Origin: Acetobacter thailandicus | GTDB taxonomy: Bacteria; Pseudomonadota; Alphaproteobacteria; Acetobacterales; Acetobacteraceae | Length of the DNA stretch: 64,000 bases | Direction: 5' to 3' | Assembly: GCF_011516655.1 (NCBI RefSeq) | Contig: NZ_WOSV01000005.1 | Coordinates: 124,001-188,000 of the forward strand | Shown here: positions 22,339 through 32,326 of the stretch, in pieces | Position numbering within the stretch: the first letter of the stretch is position 1 | Layout of the letters: each line of letters begins with the position of its first letter | Translations under genes and position numbers: made by a program | Notes under the pieces: generated by a model | What the model saw: only the letters and a program-made list of their open reading frames with translations | Database searches by the model: none | What the model was told of the DNA's origin: nothing

Positions 22339-23208
22339 TCAAGCTTCATCACGCGAAATAGAGCTTTTTTCGCAGAAATGTTGCTTTTCAGAGCAAAAAA
22401 ACGTCGACCGGCCGCTTTGCTGAATCTGTTGTATGCCTGGGCAGTCTTCTTCACCAGGGCAGGCAGGGCATGGCTGACCCGCTTTGCCATACACTGCCCA
22501 TGCATGCTGGAAATAGCCAAGCCCCCCATCAGGACGCACATAATCTTTCAGGCTTGATCCGCCGGCGGCTATGGCTTCGTTCAAAACCTTGCGGATAGCC
22601 GTAACGAGAGGACGCAGCTGCTGCGCTGTCAGGTTCCCCGCCGGCGTGCGCGGGTCAATGCCCGCATAAAACAGAGCCTCGCAGACGTAAATATTGCCCA
22701 GACCAGCAACGTTTCCCTGGTCAAGGAGCGCAGTTTTTACAGGTGAGTTTTTATTTCTGAAAGCATCAGCAAGTGTTCGCCACGTAAACTGAGAGGAAAG
22801 TGGTTCTGGCCCCATAGCGCGAAATGAAGAATATTGCTTTTCATCTGCTGTGTGTATGAGGTCGACAAAACCAAAACGGCGCGGATCTGTGAAAACACAG
22901 GCCTTATCATCGTCTGTTATAAAGACAACGTGATCGTGCTTTCCGTCATGGCTCTGAGAATCGAGAGTAACACGCCCTGACATGCCCAGATGCATGATAA
23001 TCGTAAGGTCACCGGATAATCTTATGAGAATGTATTTTCCGCGCCGCTGAAAATTTTTAACAGTTTTACCTTTGACGCGACGGGTAAAATCGGCAGGAAT
23101 CTGCCGTCTAAGGTCGTGTCGCTTTACGATGGCAGTCTGTATGATGCGATTCTGCAGAGCAGATTGCATTCCACGTATAACAGTTTCAACTTCGGGTAGC
23201 TCTGGCAT
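22339..23208 (-). CDS. mutM: Formamidopyrimidine-DNA glycosylase with atypical zinc-finger ligands
   Basis: MutM excises 8-oxoguanine and formamidopyrimidines and cleaves the abasic site. The ATG at 23208 gives MPELPEVETVIRGM, exposing Pro2 and Glu3, the catalytic N-terminus, so the longer frame to 23283 is rejected. The 289-residue protein retains the helix-two-turn-helix region (LLDQGNVAGLGNIYVCEALF) and the GRSTFFC segment. The zinc finger departs from the usual C-x2-C-x16-C-x2-C. It has Cys247 and Cys250, an extra Cys256, then Cys272 followed by Ser-Glu-Lys instead of a second Cys, and Cys279 further on. Zinc binding could use a different set of cysteines. It diverges from ubiE with only 29 bases between starts. 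Confidence 0.93.
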   Translation of the reverse strand: MPELPEVETVIRGMQSALQNRIIQTAIVKRHDLRRQIPADFTRRVKGKTVKNFQRRGKYILIRLSGDLTIIMHLGMSGRVTLDSQSHDGKHDHVVFITDDDKACVFTDPRRFGFVDLIHTADEKQYSSFRAMGPEPLSSQFTWRTLADAFRNKNSPVKTALLDQGNVAGLGNIYVCEALFYAGIDPRTPAGNLTAQQLRPLVTAIRKVLNEAIAAGGSSLKDYVRPDGGLGYFQHAWAVYGKAGQPCPACPGEEDCPGIQQIQQSGRSTFFCSEKQHFCEKSSISRDEA

Positions 23209-23237
23209 GACAAAAAAGCAGAGTATAGAATGGTGCC

Positions 23238-24020
23238 ATGATCGACAATAGCTCCATGCCCCCCTCTTCTTCTCATGACGCAAGCGCTGAGGAGACGGAT
23301 TTCGGATTTCGTTCTGTTCCCAAAGAAGAGAAAAAGCCGCTTGTGCGTGCTGTTTTTGACAGTGTGGCGAGCAAATATGACGTAATGAACGATTTAATGT
23401 CTCTGGGCATTCATCGTGTCTGGAAACGTATTTTCATTACCGAACTAGCTCCGGCGCCAGGCCTTAAGCTGCTTGATCTGGCTGGTGGCACAGGTGACAT
23501 TACCTTCGGGTGGATGCGCAGTGGTGGTGGCCCCGCTATTATGACGGATATTAATGCCAGCATGCTTTCAGTCGGGCGTGACCGGGCTATTGAAAAAGGT
23601 CTGGTGTCCAACCTGTCTTTTTGTGTGGTCGATGCTGAGGCTATTCCGCTTAAAGATATGTCTGTCGACCGCGTCACGATCGCGTTCGGGCTGAGAAATT
23701 GTACCGATAAAATGGCTGTTATCCGCGAAGCACGTCGTGTTCTTCGTCCCGGCGGTAAGTTTCAGTGCCTTGAATTTTCCCGTGTTCAGGTCGCGGCTCT
23801 CGCGCCCGTCTATGATGCCTGGTCTTTTAAAGTGCTGCCTGTGATGGGCGGGCTCGTAGCGAAAGATCGCGAAAGCTATCAGTATCTGGCAGAAAGCATC
23901 AGAATGTTCCCTGACCAGGAAACTCTGGCGGAGATGTTCCGTGAGGCTGGCTTGTCGAATGTTAAATATCAGTCTCTCTCAGGCGGCATCGCGGCTATTC
24001 ATTCAGGCTGGCGTCTGTAA
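23238..24020 (+). CDS. ubiE: Demethylmenaquinone / 2-polyprenyl-benzoquinol methyltransferase UbiE
   Basis: UbiE performs a C-methylation in ubiquinone (and, where present, menaquinone) synthesis, using S-adenosylmethionine. The 260 residues contain the SAM-binding motif LLDLAGGTGDITF, DAEAIPLKDMSVDRVTIAFGLRN and the C-terminal SLSGGIAAIHSGW typical of UbiE. Conserved FDSVASKYDVMNDLMSLGIHRVWKR follows an N-terminal extension of about 35 residues, rich in Ser, Asp and Glu. An alternative ATG at 23256 would shorten that extension. It is followed 3 bases later by coaBC. Acetic acid bacteria use ubiquinone as the acceptor for membrane dehydrogenases such as GlpD encoded in this window. Confidence 0.95.
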   Translation: MIDNSSMPPSSSHDASAEETDFGFRSVPKEEKKPLVRAVFDSVASKYDVMNDLMSLGIHRVWKRIFITELAPAPGLKLLDLAGGTGDITFGWMRSGGGPAIMTDINASMLSVGRDRAIEKGLVSNLSFCVVDAEAIPLKDMSVDRVTIAFGLRNCTDKMAVIREARRVLRPGGKFQCLEFSRVQVAALAPVYDAWSFKVLPVMGGLVAKDRESYQYLAESIRMFPDQETLAEMFREAGLSNVKYQSLSGGIAAIHSGWRL

Positions 24021-24023
24021 GAT

Positions 24024-25259
24024 ATGAGCCAGATCCCGCCTGTGCGTTCTGTTCTGCTGGTTGTTACCGGCAGTATAGCGGCTTTTAAAGCGCCTGAGCT
24101 GATCAGGATGCTAAGAGCTGCGGGCATAGCAGTGCGCTGTGTACTGACAAAAGGCGGGGCTGAGTTTGTAACGCCTCTTACATTACAGGCACTCAGCGGA
24201 GAGAGGGTGCATACCGACCTTTTCTCTCTGACCGCCGAGCAGGAGATGGGGCATATCGCCCTCTCCCGCTCTGCTGATCTCGTGCTTGTGTGTCCTGCCT
24301 CTGCCGATTTTCTTGCAAAAATGGCACATGGCCTGGCAGATGATATAGCCAGTACGCTTTTGCTGGCGACTGATACGCCTGTCATGGTTGCACCGGCAAT
24401 GAATGTGCGTATGTGGGAGCACGCAGCGACACAGGCTAATGTTACGTTGCTCCGGCAGCGTGGTGTACAGCTTATTGCTCCTGTTGATGGTGTGATGGCC
24501 TGTGGTGAGTCTGGTCCAGGGCGTATGGCAGAACCTGCGGATATCAGTGATACTGTCGTAGGGTTTTTCAGGCAGAAATTGCGTGAGGGTCGTGCTCCGC
24601 TGGCTGGCAGGCGCGCTCTGGTTACCGCCGGGCCAACCCATGAACCGCTTGACCCTGTGAGATATATTGCAAACCGTTCTTCAGGCTTGCAGGGGTATGC
24701 TATTGCTGAAGCTCTTGCTGATTTAGGGGCTGATGTAACACTGGTGAGTGGCCCCACACAGCTGCGTAACCCGGCGGGCATGGCGGTGATCAGATGCGAA
24801 ACTGCACGTGATATGCAGGCAGCAGTTCATGCTTTGAAACAGCAGGATATTGCCGTTTGTACAGCCGCTGTAGCTGACTGGCGCCCTGCTGCGCAGGCGA
24901 CACAAAAGCTTAAAAAACAATCACGTAATGATGTCCCGCCTCCGCTTGCCCTGACCGCGAACCCTGACATTCTGGCTGAGTTATCTCAGTCCTCTCCTAT
25001 CCGGCCTCAGCTGGTTGTCGGGTTTGCCGCTGAAACCGAAAACGTCGCGCAATACGCTCAGGCAAAGTTAAAACGTAAACAATGTGACTGGATTGTTGCC
25101 AATAACGTTGGTGCAAATTCTGATGTCATGGGCGGAAGTGAAAATGAAGTTATGCTGATTACGTCTCAGACTTCTGACGCCTGGCCCAGACTCTCAAAAA
25201 CAGAGGTCGCCCGTAAACTGGCCGTGGCGATCGCTGACTGGTTTTCTCGTTTTTTATAA
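24024..25259 (+). CDS. coaBC: Bifunctional phosphopantothenoylcysteine decarboxylase / phosphopantothenate-cysteine ligase
   Basis: The protein catalyses two consecutive steps of coenzyme A synthesis. The N-terminal CoaC flavoprotein half (about 1-190) begins VLLVVTGSIAAFKAPEL and holds APAMNVRMW and the catalytic Cys in MACGESGPGRMAEP. The CoaB half (about 190-411) has LVTAGPTHEPLDPVRYIANRSSG, CTAAVADWRP and the lysine motif KLKK, then IVANNVGANSDVMG. The 411-residue length is normal. It begins 3 bases after ubiE and is followed 21 bases later by dut, suggesting one transcript. Confidence 0.97.
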   Translation: MSQIPPVRSVLLVVTGSIAAFKAPELIRMLRAAGIAVRCVLTKGGAEFVTPLTLQALSGERVHTDLFSLTAEQEMGHIALSRSADLVLVCPASADFLAKMAHGLADDIASTLLLATDTPVMVAPAMNVRMWEHAATQANVTLLRQRGVQLIAPVDGVMACGESGPGRMAEPADISDTVVGFFRQKLREGRAPLAGRRALVTAGPTHEPLDPVRYIANRSSGLQGYAIAEALADLGADVTLVSGPTQLRNPAGMAVIRCETARDMQAAVHALKQQDIAVCTAAVADWRPAAQATQKLKKQSRNDVPPPLALTANPDILAELSQSSPIRPQLVVGFAAETENVAQYAQAKLKRKQCDWIVANNVGANSDVMGGSENEVMLITSQTSDAWPRLSKTEVARKLAVAIADWFSRFL

Positions 25260-25280
25260 TTCGCGTTCTGGAAAAAAAAT

Positions 25281-25760
25281 ATGTCAAGTTTATCCCCGGT
25301 TGTGCATGCTCTGACTGTGCAGATTGAACGTCTGCCTCATGCGCAGGACCTCCCGCTCCCAGGCTACGCGACTTCTGGTGCTGCCGGACTGGATCTTCTT
25401 GCCGCCGTGGAAAAAGATGTGGTGCTTCAGCCTGGTGAACGGGTCCTGATTCCCACAGGCCTTAAGGTGGCTCTCCCTGCCGGATACGAGATGCAGGTAA
25501 GACCCCGTTCAGGTCTTGCGTTGAAGCATGGTCTTGTCCTGCCTAATTCACCAGGTACCATTGATCAGGATTACCGGGGTGAAATTGGGATTATTATGAT
25601 GAATATGGGGCAGAAACCTTATATCGTTGAGCGTGGCACCCGTATTGCTCAGGCTGTTGTGGCACCGGTTATGTGCGTGCAGTGGCATGAGGAAAAGATT
25701 GTGGAGCAGACAGAGCGTGGTGCAGGTGGTTTTGGCAGTACCGGAACAACGTCGGCATGA
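25281..25760 (+). CDS. dut: Deoxyuridine 5'-triphosphate nucleotidohydrolase
   Basis: dUTPase hydrolyses dUTP to dUMP, keeping uracil out of DNA and feeding dTMP synthesis. All five motifs of the trimeric family can be read in the 159 residues: SGAAGLDL, RPRSGLALKHG, NSPGTIDQDYRGEI, RGTRIAQAVV and the C-terminal P-loop-like RGAGGFGSTGT. The ATG overlap at the end (ATGA) couples it to the downstream ABC permease, an unusual partner for a nucleotide enzyme. The coaBC-dut adjacency is common. Confidence 0.97.
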   Translation: MSSLSPVVHALTVQIERLPHAQDLPLPGYATSGAAGLDLLAAVEKDVVLQPGERVLIPTGLKVALPAGYEMQVRPRSGLALKHGLVLPNSPGTIDQDYRGEIGIIMMNMGQKPYIVERGTRIAQAVVAPVMCVQWHEEKIVEQTERGAGGFGSTGTTSA

Positions 25761-27514
25761 AAGCAGGACAAACAGACACTACATTTTCTTATGCGGTGCA
25801 CCGTATCCGACAGGAAAGCGGACTTTATAAGAGCGTAGAGTTTACTGTTTTTGTTTGTTTGTCTGGTTTGCTGCTGCTGGGGGGGCACTATATTTCAGGG
25901 CTTACGTCCCCCGGCTTTTTTGAAAAAAAATACTTTATAATCAACTCACCGGGAGAGTTCTTTCTGTGCGCGCTCTTCACTGTGGCGCGCCTGATCTCGG
26001 CTGTTATTTTATCTTTTTGCGTTGCCGTGTGTTACGGTTTTGCTGCGACAAAAACCAGGTTTGGAGAACGCTTTTTACCGCCTCTCCTGGGTGTAACAAG
26101 GTTCGTCCCTTCCCTCAGTATATTACTTCTGACCATGTTGCTTGTTGGGGCATACGCACCAGGCGTGACATTCCTGCTGGAAGGCGCCGTACTTTTCTCC
26201 GCAGTTTTTTCCATGGCTCAGAAAAGTGCTGAAAATATTTGTTATGCCCTTAAAAATATCCCATCAGAACTGAGTGAAGTAACACGATGCTTTAAATTAA
26301 CTGCATGGCAGAAACTTCTGATACTTGACTGGCCAAAAGTTATTCCCGGGTTTCTGCATGATTTAAGAAATGCATTGGCCGGTGGTTTTATTGTGATTTT
26401 ATATGCTGAGATTATCAGTGTGAATCATAATGAAAGCAGCTTACCCGGGTTAGGTTCTTATGCTGCTTCAGCTGTATTTCAGGGAAACCTTCTGCCCGCA
26501 TTGTGTGTTCTGGTTGCTATTATTCTGCTGATGGCAGGGAGTGAGTATATCCTGCTTCGCCCTCTTAATGGCTGGGTCGCACGCTACTATGCTGATGATT
26601 ATAGAGCGGATATTCATGAAGATGGTGCTGAGTTCATTTCTTTTGAAGAGAGTTATCTCCCTGTAAATAAAAGAAAATTAAATTTTAATTCGTTCTATGA
26701 AAAATGCCTCAGACTATTTTCCGAATATTTTTATCGTTGTTTTTCTAAGAAAAATATTTTTCTGAAGAAAATGCAGCTTTCAACATTGTTTTTTATAAGC
26801 TTTGTCACGCTTCCGATTGTTATATGCTTTACTCTGTTTACAGTAAGCTTCCACCTGTATCAGTTTACTCAGTATCTGGATGTTTTGTGCCGCTGTGTCA
26901 TGACACTTCTGCGCATTGGCTGTGTGCTGTTTTTTGCATCATTGCTCTGGCTTCCGTTTGGTATATGGCTTGCGCTGCATGCAAAAAGAAGAGAATTTAT
27001 TTTAAAAACAGCAGGTTATTTATCATTTTTCCCTGTTGTTATATTGTGTTGCTTTGTCCCGGCTTTGTACTGGTCTGGCTCTTTTCTGCCTGAAAGCTGG
27101 TGTTTTTTTCTGCTGATCGCGGGCGCGCAGTGGAGCATCCTGCTGCATGTTGTCCATCGTATGATGGCTTTTCCAGATAGTTTTTCAGATGTGATTCAGA
27201 CTTTCCATACGCGTGGTTTTTTTCTGATTCGTACTATCATTCTGCCATACATCATCCCGGGTTTTTTATCTGGTCTGGCAGAAGCCGCAGCCAGATCATG
27301 GTGCGTCGTTGTGGCGGCTGAATGGCTGCCGGGGCATACATCAGAATTTTTTGTTTATGGTGTGGGGTCTTATCTGGCAGAGGCTTTTCAGGCGCGCTCT
27401 GTATCTTGTTTAATGCTGGGAATAGTGATGATGGTCTTTTGTGCCATGGCAGTTAATTTTCTGTTATGGCGACCACTGATCAGTTATGTCTATCGTACTC
27501 TGAAAATCAACTGA
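25757..27514 (+). CDS. ABC transporter permease, duplicated permease domains (nitrate/sulfonate/taurine-importer type)
   Basis: The 585-residue integral membrane protein contains two binding-protein-dependent permease units in one chain. The first unit spans about 20-280 and the second about 340-580, joined by a charged cytoplasmic linker (about 285-340). EAA-loop-like segments occur near 150-200 (ALKNIPSELSEVTRCFKLTAWQKLLILDWPKVIPG, read in pieces) and near 480-520 (IQTFHTRGFFLIRTIILPYIIPG). Each ends in a helix carrying GLGSYAASAVF or GVGSYLAEAF, as in the TauC/SsuC family. The start codon overlaps the dut stop. The gene is visibly richer in A+T than its neighbours, especially 26640-27060. 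No substrate-binding protein gene is in the window. Substrate is unknown. Confidence 0.85.
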   Translation: MKAGQTDTTFSYAVHRIRQESGLYKSVEFTVFVCLSGLLLLGGHYISGLTSPGFFEKKYFIINSPGEFFLCALFTVARLISAVILSFCVAVCYGFAATKTRFGERFLPPLLGVTRFVPSLSILLLTMLLVGAYAPGVTFLLEGAVLFSAVFSMAQKSAENICYALKNIPSELSEVTRCFKLTAWQKLLILDWPKVIPGFLHDLRNALAGGFIVILYAEIISVNHNESSLPGLGSYAASAVFQGNLLPALCVLVAIILLMAGSEYILLRPLNGWVARYYADDYRADIHEDGAEFISFEESYLPVNKRKLNFNSFYEKCLRLFSEYFYRCFSKKNIFLKKMQLSTLFFISFVTLPIVICFTLFTVSFHLYQFTQYLDVLCRCVMTLLRIGCVLFFASLLWLPFGIWLALHAKRREFILKTAGYLSFFPVVILCCFVPALYWSGSFLPESWCFFLLIAGAQWSILLHVVHRMMAFPDSFSDVIQTFHTRGFFLIRTIILPYIIPGFLSGLAEAAARSWCVVVAAEWLPGHTSEFFVYGVGSYLAEAFQARSVSCLMLGIVMMVFCAMAVNFLLWRPLISYVYRTLKIN

Positions 27515-27530
27515 CGGAACTGCCTGCAGA

Positions 27531-28889
27531 ATGTCTTATTCATCTGAAAATGACCAGATATCAGAGACAAAAACAGTCCTGGTGAGCAGCCGTACTGTCT
27601 CACAGGTCTATCATAAAGATAGTGCTGTTGATTTGCAGGTTCTTGATGATGTGACACTCGATATTTACGAGGGTGAAATAGTCGGTCTTCTGGGGCGTGC
27701 AGGATCAGGGAAATCAAGTTTTCTTCGCATCATGGCAGGGCTTATTTCTCCCTCTTCAGGAGAAGTTGTCTGGAATGAGAAACGCCAGCTCGAAAAAAAC
27801 AGGCCAGATGTGGCAATGGTGTTTCAGTCTTTTGCCCTCTTCCCCTGGATGACCGTCAAAGAAAATATTGCACTTGGCCTGAAAGGGCAGAAACTTTCAA
27901 AAACAGATAAAGAAACGCAGGTAACCGCAGCCATAGAACTTATGGGCCTGGGAGGTTATGAAAATGCCTGGCCCAAAGAACTTGCCCCTGACATGAAACA
28001 GCGTGTTGGTATGGCCCGTGCGCTGGCTATCAGGCCTGAGCTGATTTGTATGGATGAACCTTTTTCTGATCTGGATATTTTGACTGCCGAAAATCTTCGA
28101 ACTGATTTTGTGGAGTTATGGAACGAGGATAAGCTCCCGGTTAAGTCTCTGATGATGGTGACACATAATATCGAAGAAGCTGTGCTGATATGTGATCGTA
28201 TCGTGGTGTTTTCGTCTAACCCGGGTCGTGTGGCGCATATTCTGCCTGTAACGCTTTCTCATCCGCGCAGCAGAGAAGACCAGGAATTCAGAGGGATAGT
28301 TGATCATATTTATGCGCTCATGACGCAACGCGCCCCTGTTATTTCAGAGGCTGATATCTCAATAATGCCTAAACCACCGTCTGCACCTGCGCCATCGGTT
28401 CTGACTTTACCGCCGGTTTCAGTCGCTATGATGACAGGTATGATGGAAGCCCTCGCCGCCGCCCCCCTGAATGGCCGCGCTGATCTGCCCGTGCTGGCAG
28501 AAAAATTACAGCTTGAGCTTGATGATCTTTTCCCTCTTGGTGAATCTCTTGAGCTGCTGGGACTTGCAGAGCTTGAAGATGGCGATATTTTTCTGACAGA
28601 TGAAGGGGTGCATTTTGTACTGAGTGACCATGAAGAGCGTAAGGCTATTATGGGCTATGCGCTTATTCATAATGTGCCTCTGATTAAAACAATCAGAGCT
28701 GTTCTTGATGAACGTCCGTCACACAGCGCAGATGCAACACGCTTTCTCAGCGAGCTGGAAGCCGGTATGTCGCCGGACTATGCCCGGCAGACTTTACACA
28801 CGCTGATCGGCTGGACCCGCTTTGCTGAGCTTTTTGATTATGATGAAGAAAGTAATCGTTTTTATACGGATGAGAAGGAAGGAGATTAA
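27531..28889 (+). CDS. ABC transporter ATP-binding protein with C-terminal AAA-associated domain and degenerate signature motif
   Basis: This is the ATPase partner of the permease encoded 16 bases upstream and belongs to the nitrate/sulfonate/taurine group. Walker A (GRAGSGKSS, residues 55-63), the Q-loop (VFQSFALFPW, Gln99), Walker B with catalytic Glu (CMDEPFSDLD, Glu177 region) and the H-loop (VTHNIEEAV, His212) are intact. The expected LSGGM signature is LAPDM at 151-155, confirmed by reading the DNA (27981-27995). Residues about 290-440 resemble the AAA-associated C-terminal domain found on some ATPases of this group, a winged-helix-like module that may be regulatory. The gene ends in a 9-bp hairpin shared with the convergent msrA. 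Confidence 0.88.
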   Translation: MSYSSENDQISETKTVLVSSRTVSQVYHKDSAVDLQVLDDVTLDIYEGEIVGLLGRAGSGKSSFLRIMAGLISPSSGEVVWNEKRQLEKNRPDVAMVFQSFALFPWMTVKENIALGLKGQKLSKTDKETQVTAAIELMGLGGYENAWPKELAPDMKQRVGMARALAIRPELICMDEPFSDLDILTAENLRTDFVELWNEDKLPVKSLMMVTHNIEEAVLICDRIVVFSSNPGRVAHILPVTLSHPRSREDQEFRGIVDHIYALMTQRAPVISEADISIMPKPPSAPAPSVLTLPPVSVAMMTGMMEALAAAPLNGRADLPVLAEKLQLELDDLFPLGESLELLGLAELEDGDIFLTDEGVHFVLSDHEERKAIMGYALIHNVPLIKTIRAVLDERPSHSADATRFLSELEAGMSPDYARQTLHTLIGWTRFAELFDYDEESNRFYTDEKEGD

Positions 28890-28898
28890 CCTTCCTTC
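28874..28898. terminator. Hairpin between the convergent ABC ATPase and msrA genes
   Basis: GAAGGAAGG (28874-28882) pairs perfectly with CCTTCCTTC (28890-28898) around a 7-base loop that contains the TAA stop of the ATPase gene. No T-run follows on either strand, so its use as a bidirectional terminator is inferred from position between convergent genes. Confidence 0.45.
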
Positions 28899-28904
28899 CG
28901 GATA

Positions 28905-29441
28905 TTACCGGTACCGTTCTGCGAACAGCTTTCTCATTTTAACAACTTTTGGCGCAATGACAGCAGCGCAATAACCGGTTTGTGGATTATTATTGTAATA
29001 GTTGAGGTGTTTTTCCTCTGCCGGCCAGAACGTGCTCAGAGGCGCAATTTCTGTGACCAGAGGGTTACCCCAGATATCAGCCTCTTCGATTTCTTTTTTA
29101 ATTGTCAGAGCAGATTGCTGCTGCACATCATTTGTATAGAAAATGCATGAGCGGTACTGCGTGCCGATATCATCTCCCTGCCGGTTGAGTGTTGTTGGAT
29201 TATGCAGGGTAAAGAAAATTCTGAGCAGATCATCGTAGCTCATGATCTCGGGGTCAAAGATAACTTTTACAACTTCTGCATGTCCCGTCGTGTCTGTGCA
29301 GACCTGCTCATATGTAGGGTTTGTAGTATGCCCGCCCGCATAACCAGGAATGACAGACTTTACACCCTTCATATCGCGCAACACAGCATCAAGACACCAG
29401 AAACACCCGCCCCCCAGAACGGCATAAACAGGATCAGACAT
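28905..29441 (-). CDS. msrA: Peptide-methionine (S)-S-oxide reductase MsrA
   Basis: MsrA reduces the S-epimer of methionine sulfoxide in oxidised proteins. The ATG at 29441 has GGAG about 10 bases upstream and gives 178 residues starting MSDPVYAVLGGGCFWC. The catalytic Cys13 lies in the invariant GGCFW motif, and Cys16 is close by. GYAGG, GHAEVV and the TQYRSCIFY segment are present. A C-terminal Cys in NPQTGYCAAVIAPK is the likely resolving residue. A longer frame to 29489 has no conserved sequence. No msrB is adjacent. Cytoplasmic, as no signal peptide is seen. Confidence 0.96.
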   Translation of the reverse strand: MSDPVYAVLGGGCFWCLDAVLRDMKGVKSVIPGYAGGHTTNPTYEQVCTDTTGHAEVVKVIFDPEIMSYDDLLRIFFTLHNPTTLNRQGDDIGTQYRSCIFYTNDVQQQSALTIKKEIEEADIWGNPLVTEIAPLSTFWPAEEKHLNYYNNNPQTGYCAAVIAPKVVKMRKLFAERYR

Positions 29442-29503
29442 ATAAGATACTCCGGTTGCTGAAGCATATGCAGAGTGAAGGCTCTGCATATGCTTTATAT
29501 ATC

Positions 29504-32203
<2,700 letters not shown>

Positions 32204-32221
32204 AATTAACCAGGCCACATG

Positions 32222-32253
32222 AAAAAAGCGGAAGGCATGAAAATGCCTTCCGC
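32222..32253 (-). terminator. Rho-independent terminator of the popZ-like gene
   Basis: GCGGAAGGCAT (32228-32238) pairs perfectly with ATGCCTTCCGC (32243-32253) around a 4-base loop. On the minus strand it is followed by a six-T run. It lies 74 bases after the popZ-like stop codon and only about 19 bases before the valS start. Confidence 0.9.
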
Positions 32254-32326
32254 CTTTAAGGAGAGAGTTTCACAACTGCATGTTATAATAGCGTATACAG
32301 TTATATCAATGCAGAGGAGATGAATC

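Noticed and set aside
28981-28989. TGTGGATTA, a DnaA-box-like sequence
   Set aside because: It lies within the msrA coding region, is isolated, and is expected by chance in a window this long.
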